From NCBI GenBank assembly GCA_029961685.1, contig JARWKL010000008.1, forward strand, positions 35,826,930-35,890,929: 64,000 nt of DNA, given 5' to 3'. Under the pieces are notes generated by a model, which was given only the letters and a program-made list of their open reading frames with translations, was not told where the DNA came from and did not search any database. Below are positions 34,040 to 46,900 of the stretch, piece after piece. Position 1 is the stretch's first letter; each line of letters begins with the position of its first letter. The translations under genes were made by a program, and so were the position numbers. The DNA is from Aristolochia californica (lineage: Eukaryota; Streptophyta; Magnoliopsida; Piperales; Aristolochiaceae).

Positions 34040-35741
34040 TGTTAAGAGACACCCACATGTGCAGGGGTGGCATGACTAGTAAATAAGGACAACTTTCATA
34101 GATATGACATAAAATAGTAATTATGAAAGTTGGTGTATGTCCTCTTATGTCAATTTCCTTTTGAAGAATGTAGCCCTAAGGGCATAATAGTCATTGTAAA
34201 TATCTTCCCACAACTATAAATACAACCTCAAGGCATGGGATAGAACATTCAAGTCTCTTCATCTTGGTTCAAATTCGTCCATACACCTCTCTCCCCTTTC
34301 CTCTTCTTTCTCTCCCTTGATTTCTTCTCTCCTCTCTTCCAAGAGCTAGAGTTCTTCTCATCTCTCCTTCCCTTGAGATCTTTTGGGTTTACATGTTGGC
34401 CCTAGAAATCAACATGGTATCAGAGCGGCCAAAGATCGGAGATGGAAAAGGATAAGAAGATGGAGAAGAAAGGGAGGAAGAAGAAGAAGAAAAATTAAAA
34501 GAAAAAATAGGAGTTTCTCATTTTTCCTTTAGTCTCCTTTCCCAATTTTTATTTTTTATATGATGTGTCACTCTCTTACCATATGTTTCCTACAAAAAGA
34601 TTATATACTGTTGGAAAGATATTTGAGTCTAGTTTCCAAATAAAAATGAATCTTTGAAATCAGATTTTTATAGAAAGATAAATCGACATCTGAAGCACCA
34701 AAGGTCGAACAGTATGAAAATTTTTGTAGCAGTAGAAAGCCTCATTGTCCTAAACGCTTTGTAACAATATTATTGAGGATTTATATTGAGAATCATATCT
34801 CAAAATAAATCTATGTGAGTCTACTTTCTATCCCGATAAATATTTTCTCAATCTGATATTTCTAGAGAGAGATATCCACATTGGAAGAATCAAAGGGCAT
34901 GCAAATATCCTGTTGCATGCGAAGATCTGAATTTAGGACAATATTGGTTGATAAGTCCACTTGTGTTGATCTATCATGGTTTAAAGCACAGATTGGCCAT
35001 GCCTGATTGATCGATCATGCTTTATATGTTTGGCATGTACACTTTTTGTTGATCAATCATTGGCAGATGTTGATCGATCAATCTAGTGCCAATTCATTAT
35101 GTGGAATTTTAAAGCATGAATAAAAGTGATCCTAAGTGACGCTAACAAGTTGAAATATGTGTATGCTTCAATAAAACATGTAAAAGTGCAAATATAACCT
35201 AAAGCTTCAAAAGTTTCCATTGTACCTCAAGTTTGGAAGGTTTGGGGTTGCTTTCTTACATAGACTAGGTTTTGAGATTTTCACGACTTCCTCAACTCTA
35301 GTCTTCAATGTTTTGCTTCTTCTTTCTAAGGTGACTTCTTCAAGAACACTTTGACATTTTTTTCTAGCTTGAGGACTTTGAGAAGTTTGTGCTAGTTCAT
35401 TGCATAGACCTATGACTTTTGTGTCTCTTGAAGGAAATGCATTTGAAATGCTTGAAATTCAATTTTTTGATTAATTAAGTTTTAATATCATCAAAATCAA
35501 GAAAGGAGTCAATACTTGGTCAACAAGAATTCCTTGAAGCTTTTAGTGACAATATGGATATAATCATTAGGCCTCGAATAGTTTCTTCTTTCAAATAGAA
35601 AGGACTTCTCAACATCGGTGAATTTGTTCTTGCTGGCAATAACCTTGTCCCCAAATGCCCCACTTGGTCACGGTACTAATCCTTTATCTTCAATTTCCTT
35701 CTTATCATTTTTCTCTATGTATTTCATAATTTTTTGGAGTC
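34040..35741 (+). mobile_element. Family B element, copy 1 (5' LTR and 5' interior)
   Basis: 5' LTR 34040-34414 (tgttaagagac to aatcaaca) and PBS 34415-34426 (tggtatcagagc, perfect). The interior starts with a purine-rich leader and two degenerate modules of about 190 bp. It is broken at 35742 by insertion of B copy 2. No matching 3' LTR was found right of 39096, so the 3' end is lost or unrecognised. Confidence 0.8.
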
Positions 35742-36099
35742 TTTTGTGTTAAAAGACACCCACATGTGTAGGGGTGGCATGGCTAGTAAATAAGGAGAAC
35801 TTTCATAGAGATGACATAAAATTATAATTATGCAAGCTGGTGTATATCCTCTTATGTCTTTCTTTTCTTTTGAAGCATGTAGCCCTAAAGGCATTGTAAT
35901 CATTGTAAACACATTCCTACAACTATAAATACAACCTCAAGGCATGGCTAGAGCATTCAAGCCTCTTATTCTTGGCTCAAATTCGTCCTTGCACCTCTTT
36001 CTTACTTTCTTCTCTCTTCTCTCCCAAGAACTAGAGTTCCTCTCTTCTCTCCTTCCGTTGAGATCTCTTGGGTGAAATTTTTGCCCTTAGAAATTAATA

Positions 36100-36111
36100 T
36101 GGTATCAGAGC
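36100..36111 (+). other. Primer-binding site of B copy 2
   Basis: tggtatcagagc, 12 of 12 to the tRNA-Met type PBS, immediately after the LTR. Confidence 0.9.
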
Positions 36112-36712
36112 GGGCAAAAATCTGACATGGAAATGAAAAAGAAGATGGAGAAGAAAGGGAGGAAGAAAAAGAAGAAGACAAAGAAAAAGAAAAAGAAAAA
36201 AGAGGAGTTTCTCATTTTTCGTTTAATCTTCTTTCCCAATTCCTATTTTTCTTTGGATATTCCACTCTCTTAACATATTTTTCATATAGAAAATTATATA
36301 CCGTTAGAAATATCTATGAGTCTAGTTTCCATCTCAAATATAATCGTTAAAATCAGTTTTTTTCTAGAAAGAGAAAATGACATTTGAAGCAGTAAAGATC
36401 AAGCAATAGAAAAGTTTCATGTAGCAGTAGAAAGCCTCAACTTCCTAAAAGGTTTGTACTAACATTAATGAGGATTTATATTGAGAATTATATCTTAAAA
36501 GAAATATATGTGAGTCTACTCTATCCTAATAAATTGCTTCTCAATTTGATATTTCTAGAGAGAGATGTCCATATTGGAAAAATCAAAGGTCATGCTTGTA
36601 TCCTGTTGCATGCGAAAATCCAAATTTAAGCCAAATTTTTTTGCTTCACTTTTTTAGTTACTGATGTTGGTTAAGTTTCCTATTTGTTTTCAAAATCTTG
36701 TCAATATTTGAT

Positions 36713-37134
36713 TGTTGGAACATAGGGCCCAAGCCCACACGACCAAGGAAGGCCCACATATCCAAGTGTGTTGGAAGATGGGGCCCAAACCCATAAGACC
36801 AAGGAAAACCCACACATCCAAGAGATGTGGAAGATGGGCTCAAGGCCCGTAGATCAAGGAGAAGGTCCACAGGCCCATACAATGATGGTAGGATGGTAAA
36901 TAAAGAGTCATCTCATAGAGATGGCACTAATGTAATTAGGTTAAAGTTCCAGGGTTAAAACCCTAAGTTCAGGGGTATTATTATAATATAATATTTTCAT
37001 TAATATATAAATAGAGCTTCAGGGGGAGGGTTAAGACATAAAGTCCATAACCTCTTCTTCCTATGTTTTTCTCCCAATGGGTCTGTCTCCCTTTTTCTCC
37101 ATGAGCTAAATCCATGGAGTCTTGAAAATCAACA
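36713..37134 (+). repeat. Solo LTR, A1-like, inside B copy 2
   Basis: Begins tgttggaaca and ends aaaatcaaca, with flanks ttgat (36708-36712) and ttgac (37135-37139). It starts with the 'ggcccaagcccacacgacc' wording of A1 LTRs, repeated internally about 65 bp later, and contains a tataaatagagc TATA segment near 37004. No second LTR or interior adjoins it. Confidence 0.8.
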
Positions 37135-37654
37135 TTGACCAACTTGAGTATCTTTCCTTGATTAAAATTTTCTTTCTTTGATTTCACATCATATTAATTT
37201 CCTTAAGAGAAGTCTTTCCCCATATGACTTTAGTTTCCTTTTTTGACAAAATCTGAAACTTTTGAATTAGAAAGTGTTTTTTGCTCTAAATTCCAAACAT
37301 TAGTGTCCTTAATCTCCTTTGTTCCAGAAATTATATCTTGGAACATTTTCTTTGAAAATTGGTCAAATTGTGTTAAAAAGTAATTGCCTTATATGAGAAG
37401 TCTATTTTTAGAAAGTTTTCATTATTTTTTTCTTATTAGGGTTTTTTAAGTTTCATTAATCATCATGTGCATAGAGAAATTATTTTTTTTACCTCCCTCT
37501 TGAGGAAAATCTGGTCACTTTTTATCCATCTATTGTCTAAAAGTGCCTTCTTCTAACTTGGAAGTATGAAGAGCTACATTATGTGCCTCCTTCCTTTTGA
37601 AGTATGAGAGTTGCTATCTTTTTATTCACATCCTTAATTCCTCAAAGTATTTCC

Positions 37655-38116
37655 TATTAAGTTGTGGAGCCTAATCAAAGCCTTACATTGATTCAATACG
37701 CTGGTAAACTTTCGCGGTAAGGTCACCGTGGTTGGAAAGGGGGCGAAGCCCTCGCCAGATCCACGATATATTGACTATTGTCTCATTGATAGTTTGGGGA
37801 TTTCACACTTGTAATCTGGTTGTCCTAATTTTTTCTTCATATTTGGGGGACCCGTTGTTAGGATTTTATTATCGGAGAAGGATCTTGAGTTGCGGCCTAG
37901 AGAGGTTGGAGAAAACACTTGTAAGTGTGCGATTTTTCTTGTAAACTATTTCATCTTCATAGTGAATTATTGCAACAGTGTGTAAGATAGGACGTAGTTT
38001 CACCTTGAGGCGAACATGTATAAATCTTGAGTTTGTTTTAATGCTTGTTTTTCTTTCTTCTGCGCTTATTATTATTGTTCTCGTTAATTTGGAATTAGGG
38101 CGTTTAATTCCTAACA
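37655..38116 (+). repeat. Solo LTR, family C, inside B copy 2
   Basis: Begins tattaagttgtgg (first bases mutated from tg) and ends ttcctaaca, flanks tttcc (37650-37654) and cttcc (38117-38121). It matches the sequence at 63590-64000 over most of its length, including ccagatcca.gatatattga and cttgtaaactatttcatctt. Confidence 0.8.
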
Positions 38117-38194
38117 CTTCCTTCAATTTGTATTTGTTAAAATCAATTCAGAGCAATACCTATTGACCCACAACCTAAAAATATAGGAGTGTTC

Positions 38195-38715
38195 CCAACA
38201 TCCAGTTTAATTCAAGTCTTTTATTTTTCTCCTAAGAGGTGATTTGTGTTTGAGCTACCCTTAAAAAAGTGAGCAATCTCTTTGTTGTGCCCTATAGTTG
38301 GGTTCTTTTTCCGCCTTTGAAATTGAGCGGAGTGTGTTTCAAACTATGATCATTTTGACCGGTGTATGGAGATTTGTAGTACGGTTAAAGAGTCATTTTT
38401 CTCCTTTCACCATTATGTTGCAAAGTTAGGTCTCTTGGTAAAGAACAAAAAGATCCCCAATAACGAGGGGAGAAGTAGGAGAAAAAGTACAATAAAGAGG
38501 TAATCAATAATGAAGAATTCTACGTGTTGTGGTAATCTAATTTTATGTGATTAGAATATCTAAGTCAAGGGGAGACAAAATGAAAACTACAAGTAATATG
38601 TGAACAAGAAGAGGTTGAATCAAAGCAAGGTTATCAAAATTTCTTTTCAAGCACACAAGTTTCTTGATCAAGATTATTTTCAATATAGAGTTACAAACAC
38701 CAACTTGAGGGGGAG
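38195..38715 (+). repeat. Conserved pre-LTR block of family B copy 2
   Basis: gagctacccttaaaa (38253), ttgagcggagtgtgtttc (38323-38340), an internal purine-rich site near 38466-38476, a cgtgttgtggtaat segment (38523) and the true PPT. The same order of segments occurs at 2220-2626, 10320-10837 and, reversed, 42647-43060. Confidence 0.8.
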
Positions 38716-39096
38716 TGTTAAAAGACACTCACGCGTGTAGAGGGTGGCATGACTAATAAATAAGGAGAACTTTCATAAAGATGACACGAAATTATAATTA
38801 TGCAAGTTGGTATATGTCCTCGTGTGTCTATTTCCTTTTGAGGCATATGGCCCTAAGGGAATTTTAGTCATTCTAAACACCTTCCCACAACTTTAAATAC
38901 AACCTCAAGGCATGCGATAGAGCATTCAAACTTCTTTTTCTTGGCTCAAATTCGTCCTTACACATCTCTCTCTTTTCCTCTTCTTTCTCTCCCTTGATTT
39001 CTTCTCTCCTCTCTCCCAAGAGTTAGAGTTCCTCTCTTATCTCCCTTCCTTGAGATCTCTTGGGTTTATGTGTTGCCCCTAGAAATCAACATTTTG

Positions 39097-41649
39097 TTTC
39101 TTAGGACCAAATGTTGGCTTTACAAGTTAGTTTCTTTTATCAATCCTAAAAAGATAGAGAATAAAAAAGTTATGTTGATATGTTCAGCAATTTCATTTAA
39201 TTAATTACTCTTCCTTCATACATACTTGAGGAGATTTAAAATAGTTAGATACATACAGAAATTATGATAGAAACATGCATCACACAAGGGCCATAAAAAG
39301 TGGACTTCTAATGCGTAAGAAGAGGAACAAAGATAAACGACATGTTTTGCATAGGTGGAAGTTGTCACGGGTAGTGGTCATCTAGTCACATTTTTCAGTG
39401 AGTAAATACACTAATATTAGGCAAAACAAATACTTCATACTAAATAAAGCATGTAGTTGTATATTGTTTTGGACATGACGAAGGAGGCTTGGCTCTTACT
39501 TTAGTTTAGTTTTATCTTTAGTTGAAGAACTAAACCTCCAACCTAGAAAAGGTCCACAAACGTCCAAACCTTGGAAAGCTATCTCATATGTAGGAAAAAC
39601 CCAGGTGAGATATTCAGATCAAGGATGGAAATAGAAAGAAGATTACTAAATCGAGAATTATAAACAAACCAAGATTATGATATCCTTCAAATTTCCAACC
39701 AACACCGTATTGGCCGAACCTAATGTTGCCAAGTTTAATACTGCACAATGTATCTGTCCTTAAAAGAGAAGGAATAGTTTTGACGAAATTGATACAAAGT
39801 TTAGATCTCTAATGCACAACAATTTCCTTTGAATTGAACCTTGACTTTTCTTAATTGTGGCCATGAAATGTAATTAGCTAGCCTCGAAACCGGTGAGTTT
39901 AATAGTTGCAACTTTCTCTCTGTAAGGAACAACCTCTAAGGTGGAAAAATTAGAGGGAAGGGTGCTTTTTTCCCTAGTAAGATGTAGAACGAGACCGATT
40001 GTTGTTCTTTCAATGTTACAAAGCAAGGAAATGATGTAGAAAGCATTGCTAGCACCACACAAGGGTTACCGTATTTTTCACTTACTTTAACTTTGCAAGA
40101 ATCAACGAAATTTTTCATTAGCAATTAATAATTAAAAAAAAAAAAGAACAGAAAACCATCAACAACTCTCAAAGACGACCAGAATTGAAAGAAAAATATA
40201 ACTCCAAGCATAAAAAAAAGGAAGAGATAATTATTATGAAAAAATTATAACTAGTTACTGCTTCAACACTAAAGTTTTTCAATATTCATTCCGTGGATAC
40301 ACTGATAACTTATATTGTCGATATGTGAAGCAGGGATCTAACATCATCATAACTAGATATGTTGTTGAAGATGCAATTGTGAGAAGAAAGGATCCGTGAG
40401 AGAGAGAGGCGAAAGAGGGAAGAGAGAGATACCTAAAAGTTCGATGAAGAATACGAAAGATGCTTGCTAATGGAGGAAACAGAGACGGAGACAGAGACGA
40501 GACTGTCGCTCCCTATGAACTTGGGCAAACTGAGGGAACCCGATAAAATTTGTTTCCCTGTTTCTATTTCTTTTCTTTTACCTTCGAATTCCATCATTAG
40601 ACGAGGGAAAACATTATAACTAATAGAGAAACCATCTTTCTCTCTTATTTTTCATCTCTCAATGATTATTTGTTGCCAAACAACGAAAACTCACTCTTTG
40701 TTTTTCTTTTCTTTTCTTTACATTTCAAACACACCCTTAATCTTCTTAACCATTTGGTCAAAGTTCCAGCGGTTTGCACAAACCCGTTAGAGAGCTGAAT
40801 GCAGAGATCAATATCAGATGTTATTTGAAGTTTTAAATAAATATTGAGAAGAGATGTGGTGAAAGTGGGTAACTGGATTATAACAAATTATAATATTGGT
40901 TTAAGGAGAATAACTAATTCAGTTCACTCTACTACAAATTTATAATAACTTGGTAAACCAACAACAATAAGAGTACAAAACTCCAAAGCTTTTTCAAAAG
41001 AAGGACCCTCTACCTCAGAGAGCGGCCAAACCTCACTCATAGAGTTGGGGGTCTAGCTTCATTTTCTCAATCACCACCGAGCTGATTTCTTCGTTTATCC
41101 TCTTCTCTCTTGTTGATTTCTCTTCAAGCAGATTTTCAAGATGGTGAGACCACGACAGAGGTCTCCACACTACGAAAACCATTTTAATTAGGTGAACCAT
41201 ATGATCGGGTTGCACAACTGGAAGTTGTTTTTAGACCAGATCATATAAATAAAAGAATAACCAACCCAAAATCTAAATTTAATCTAACCGCTCAGCATTA
41301 TAGATTACTCTTTTCTTTCACTTTTAAGCTGTAATCCTCTCATTTAATTGGTGATGAAAATATAAGAAGAACTATACTTCTAGAATGTCAAGTAGAGCGA
41401 ATGAACAAAGCTTTTTTCCAATTGAACCAGTTAACTTCATTTCAAAGTTGGGTCTAACAACATTAACCCCTAGCTATGAAATTTTTTAGTTCAAATCTAT
41501 TGAACACGGAGTTTCTTCAGATCGGACACACTCCTGTTATCAAAGAAGAAGAAAGCAATCAGAGCAAAATACCACAATATTGTTTCATACAACTACTTCA
41601 ACGTTAAATAAGTTAAGAAAATTATTTTAAAACAAGAGTTAAGAAAGTA
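39097..41649. other. Unassigned region between B and reverse A2 elements
   Basis: No gene could be supported. On the minus strand 39880-40125 has two short open pieces offset by a frame change, without a motif I recognise. A purine-rich strip at 40380-40500 followed on the minus strand by a gtatct donor-like site could be an old 5' UTR. A 17-base A-run is at about 40130-40146. Confidence 0.4.
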
Positions 41650-41983
41650 TGTTTTGAATTTCTGTAAAAGTGAAAATTTTCATTGACTTAATCTAATTTG
41701 AATACAATGACCTTCTATTTATAATAGAAGAAACAAATAGAATCCAATTACAATTAACTACCCTTATCCTAGTTATACCAAAAGTTAAACACTAAAAGAT
41801 AAGTCCTAAAACAATTGAACAAAAATAGAAAACTAACATAAAAAAAAAACACATTTAATTTTGAGTCTTCTGCAAAACCTCCTCTTGTGAGACTCCTGTA
41901 AAACTCCACCACATTAATTTTGGCTCTATGAGACTTCTTACTGTGAGAATCATGTAAGACTCTTTCATATCTATTCTTCAACA
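41650..41983 (-). repeat. 3' LTR of reverse A2 element
   Basis: In element sense begins tgttgaagaatagatatg and ends aaattcaaaaca. TATA segment tataaatagaag in element sense. Confidence 0.85.
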
Positions 41984-42006
41984 CTCCCCTTCAAGTTGGA
42001 GTTTAT

Positions 42007-42646
42007 TTTTAGTGTGTCAATGCCCACCTCTCACGAGTTACTGTTAATCTAATGTATTCACTAGCCCCAAATTATGAGGAGCGCCAATGTCGATAGTGAG
42101 TAAATTAGTTAGCAGTTCTATCTTAGACGCTGATGAGGTCAAATTGTGACCGCAATGGTTATTTGTGAAGAAGCTGTAAAACGAAGGCGGGGTTCGGTGG
42201 TCCAAGGGGGCCAGCCCCCTTGGTGGCGGGGTCCCAAGCATGAATGGAAAATTGAAAGGACTCAAGTGTGAACGGGAATTAATGGAAGGAGTAAAAAATA
42301 GAGGTGACTCTGTACTGACCGTCGCAGCGGACAGAGGCATCCATCGGCGCCGAAAGAGAAAGGAACCTTCCTTTCTCTTATTTCTGCAGTTGTCTTCCTC
42401 TATTCAGTGCTGCAAATCACCTATAAATAGAGGTGTTATTTAGCAACAAACCGCATCCAGAGTAATATCTATTCCCTGTTCGTTTTTTATTTTTATTTTC
42501 TTCATCTGTAAATCCAGAAGCCATTGAAGCTCTTCTAAGAGCGTGAGGTGGGACAAAATCAGCTTTGTATTGAAATAAAGTTCAGCGTTGGCTTTCTTCT
42601 TGATTGTTGTTAAGATGTTCCTGGGTTGTGCTTACTCTGTTTTACA
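42007..42646 (+). repeat. Solo LTR, family D, 640 bp with perfect TSD
   Basis: Perfect 5-bp duplication tttat (42002-42006, 42647-42651) splits the A2 3' tail between its PPT and the word gttataa. Begins ttttagtgtg and ends ctgttttaca. Has an LTR-type TATA segment (cctataaatagagg near 42420) and a GC-rich hairpin-prone patch (gggggccagccccc, 42206-42219). No other copy in the window, so family identity rests on TSD, the ACA end and promoter layout. Confidence 0.7.
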
Positions 42647-43957
42647 TTTATAACTTCATCTTGCAATGAAAAAGATTTTGTCTTCAATCTTCATTGACTA
42701 AATTTTTTTCATAAATGTTAAATCTTTATAATTTGTTCTTCCTCTTTCTTGAATATCTTAGTCACATAAAAATTACCACAACATGTAGAATAAAATACCT
42801 ATTTCTTATACTTCTTTTATTCCCCCCCCCTCAAGCTGGGGATAAAATGGACATAAAACCCAACTTGGACAAAACACAATGTGGGAAGAAAATCGATCCT
42901 AGTTGTACAATAAAGCTCTATACACCAGTCAAAAAGGTCATATTCTAAAACGTACTCCGCTCAATTTTAAAGGCAAAAAAATGGCCCAATTATAGGGCTT
43001 AATAAAGAGACTACTCACTTTTTTAAGGGTAGCTCAAATAAAAATCACATCTTGGGTGAAAAATAAAAGATATAACTCAAGTTGGATGTTGGGCATACTC
43101 CTATACTTTTTATGTAGTGGGTCTACGCATCACTCTAAAGTGATGAACACAAAAAGATAAATTGAAGAAATACTAAAGGAAAACAACTTTAACCAAAAGG
43201 AGGCGACTATGCAACACTCATACTTCCAAAAAAATCTAGAATATGTCTTTTTCTGGAGTTGACAATGCATAAGATATAGAACCAAGTAACAAAACAGCAA
43301 AACTTGAAAACAATATTGAAGCATGAAATTTTTGCATGCCTTGAACAAGCACATCATGGAATGATTAAAATTTTGACCAAAACTCTCTAAATTAGAAGAG
43401 AAATTTGGTTAAAAAACTAGAATTCTTAGAGAATGAAACTCAATTCACACCAATTCTTGGGGAGATAATAGGAGAGAAAATAGGAAAAAAATGAGAGATT
43501 TTGCTAGAATTGACCTTTAGTACTTCTAATATCAATATCTTCCACAATATAGATCAGAATCACAAACCATTTGTTTCTTAAGAAACCAAACTCAAAGAGC
43601 TTTAATTTGATAACTAATCATACATAAAAAAACTTTGTTCTTGAATCTTTGTGACTATTTTATTTTCTTCATTTTGTAGTTTGACGGTTGTCGAGTCCAA
43701 TGCAAATATCTCCTTAGATATAGATCAGATTGACATGAAATTTTTATCCTTATGAAACTAGACTTTGATACTTTTCATTCAAGTATAATTTTTATTCATA
43801 AAATATACTTCTTTTCAGAAAACGAATTTGATCGCTTTAAGACTATTTTTGCCAAACCGAGTACTATTTCTTCTTTTGGCCAACATGACTATTGACTCTT
43901 TCAATATTGATTTCTCCCTTTAGAATACTCAGATTGTGAATTGGTTTAATAGGTAAG

Positions 43958-46900
43958 TGTTAAAAAATACATTCAGGCGTATTTTGGTCATTTTACCACT
44001 TCAATGGTTAATTTTCTTTATGTAATCTTGTTTTGCATGTTAAATTATATGAATAGTTAAATTTTCATGTCTATAGGATGTGTAGTTAGGGAGATATAAG
44101 GAGATTAAGATTTAATAAGTGTATAACAGTATTTTTGTAGCTCAAAACACCTATTTAAGAAGTTTGAGAATATTTGCACAGTTCCCAATAAAGCCTTTCA
44201 TGCTCTTTAGAAATTCCTTCTCCTTTCTCATTTTTTCTCTAAATTTTCTCCTCTTCCTTCACCCAAATCTGAATTTTTACATGGTATCAGAGCAGTAGAT
44301 CGTTGTTGGGAGCATCCTACTTCACATTCTTGCCATTTTTGAAGAGGATAGTCTACAGGAAGGAGAAAAGCTATTAGGTTTTGATGTTAATTCATCAAAG
44401 TTAAGTTTTCTTCTTCTTTTCTCTGCCATAACTTTAGGGTTACTGATCTTTATGAATCATTGAAGGATTTTTTACATTTTGATTGCCCTAATTGGGTTTT
44501 TTGAGATATGCATTACCCAACCCTGTGTTGGATGGTTGCATCATCACCCAATTGATGATGGTAGCCCTAATTGCTACCACTTTTGCATGATATTGGTTAA
44601 AATAGTTGTGAATTGTTTGTTAGATTGTTGAAGTGCGCATATCCTATTTTTGTGCTCCAACCCTAATTTTGTGAGTGGGGCCTACCTTAGTGATAAATCT
44701 GAAAATTGTTGGGAAGCTTAAATTGGTTATTTTGTGATCAAATATCAATATTATGGCTGAGACGGGAGAAGTTTATACCCCAACTTGAGTAAAATTTAGG
44801 TTTGATGGAAAGGATATCATCATGACTACGAAAAAATTGATACAGCCTAATTATCTTAATTTGGCTAAGTCTATCAAAATGTATCTTAAGGGCACAATCA
44901 AGTTATGACTTGGATGGTCAATAGTATTGATTCTACAATGAGAAATCAATTTATGAACTGTGAGACAACAAAGGCTATGTGGTTGTCTCTATAATCTTTA
45001 TATGCACAAAAGAGTAATTTCTCGGGTTTATAAGCTGTATACAGACCTTTTTGGGTTGAAGAGAGAAAATCGAACTATTATAGAATATTATAGTGTGTTC
45101 CTTGGCATATAGCAGGAGATCAATATATATCATCCATTTACTATGGATGAAAATGAGTTGAGAAAATAGCAAAATCAATTGCTTATTACAGAATTTTTGG
45201 ATGGTTTAGGTGCTGAATTTGATGTTATTAAATCTCAGGTGTTAGCTTCAAATGAAATCCTTACTCTCTCTACCACTTTTAATCAGATTATGAGGGTTGA
45301 GAAGACTATTGTACCTAGAATAGGTAAAGGAAGTAAAATAATGGAAGCCACTACTCTTAATGCTTCCAACGCTACATCAACCCCTACAGATTCCTCTAGA
45401 AGTAGAGGTAGAGGCTGAGGTATAGAGGGCTTAGACAGTGGTAGAGGACGAGGAAATGGTAGGTTAGAAAGGAAGTCTGGTCATTGTGGTAGAAATAATA
45501 ATTATTCCTAAAGATGTTGGGTTAAGTTTGGCAAGCCAACATGGGCTAATTCTACAACTCCTTATAGTGGAAGGAGTTTAGATTCTTCTATCTTAGTTAC
45601 ACCGGGTGCTCCAGATGAGATGCATCAATCGATACATTAGCAGCAGAAGATTGCTCACGGCATGGCCCAAAACTTTGTTGCTTCAACCTTAGCATTTGTA
45701 GCTCATGCTTTCATCTCAGTTCCTAGTTCTACTAGTGTTGGCTCCTGTATGGCAGTTTATTATATTCACTTGTCACCATCCTGGGTTCTTGACTCAGGAG
45801 CCTCTAAACATATGTTAGGTATGTTATCATTGGTTTCCGATTTAAAAGAGTCTGTGTGTCAAACATGTTAATCTTATAGATGGTTCTACCTCTCCTATTA
45901 AAAAAGTAGCCAATGTTATCCTTGTTTCTTTTTTGTCTCCTCAGTCAACACTTTGTGTTCCCTAGTTTCCTCTAAATTTGTTATCGGTTAGTCAGCTAGC
46001 CAAGTCAATGAGTTGCTCCCTCACATTTTATCCTACTCATTGTGTTTTTTAGAATCTCGGGACGAGGAAGACAATTGGTTCTGGTCGTGAGAGAGATGGG
46101 CAATACTGCCTGGAGAACCATCGGCAAAATAGTATTTAGGTGTTACATACCACAAATTCTTCTCTAAACTTGTAGCTAGGTCATCCGTATGTAGCAAAGC
46201 TGACTTAAGTCTTTGCAGACTTTTTTTTCTAGTTCTTCTTTTTAGTGTGAGTCGTGCCAACTAGGCAAACATCACAAAAATGTGTTTCCAATCTCGTCTC
46301 ATGAGACCAACCATCTATTTGAGATTGTACACTTAGACATCCGAGGTCCTTGTCCCGTGACTAGTTAGTTTGGTCATACGCATTTTATTTCCTTTATCGA
46401 AGATTTTAGTAGGTGTCCTTGGATTTACCTTCTTAAGAAAAAATCTAAGGCTTTTGATGTATTCGAACTTTTCTTCAATGAAATAAAAAATCATTTTGTT
46501 GCTACGTTTCATATCTTGAGTACTAATAATGGCCTCGAGTTCATGAATCATAAATTCCAAGTCTTTTGTCAAGAACATGGAATTATTCATCAGAACATCA
46601 TGTGTTTTTATCCCTTAGTAAAATGGTATAGATGAATGTAAGAATCGCAATTTATTGGAGGTAGTTAGGACAATGATGATACATATGCATGTGCCCAAGC
46701 CTTATTAGGGTGATGTTGTTCTTACAACATGTTTCTTGGTTAATAGGATGCCTTCATCTGCATTAGAAGGAAAAATTCTTATGCAGGTTTTTTTGTCATT
46801 TGCGCCATTATTTGTTATTTCTCCCCATGTGTTTGGATGTGTCTTCTTTGCTCATGTATTTGGGTCTTCTAGGGATAAGTTGTCTCCCCGAACAGTTAAG

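Larger units (their letters stand above)
35747..39091 (+). mobile_element. Family B element, copy 2, complete with TSD
   Basis: LTRs 35747-36099 and 38716-39091, perfect TSD ttttg (35742-35746, 39092-39096), perfect PBS 36100-36111 and PPT cttgagggggag (38704-38715). It inserted into the interior of B copy 1. Two solo LTRs sit inside it (36713-37134, 37655-38116). Without them the element is about 2.45 kb, with no gag or pol, so it depends on other elements for mobility. Confidence 0.9.

Noticed and set aside
39874..40124. Minus-strand ORF pair (62 codons each) as an exon of a host gene
   Set aside because: The two pieces are in different frames and I could not match either to a protein family or find consistent splice sites.
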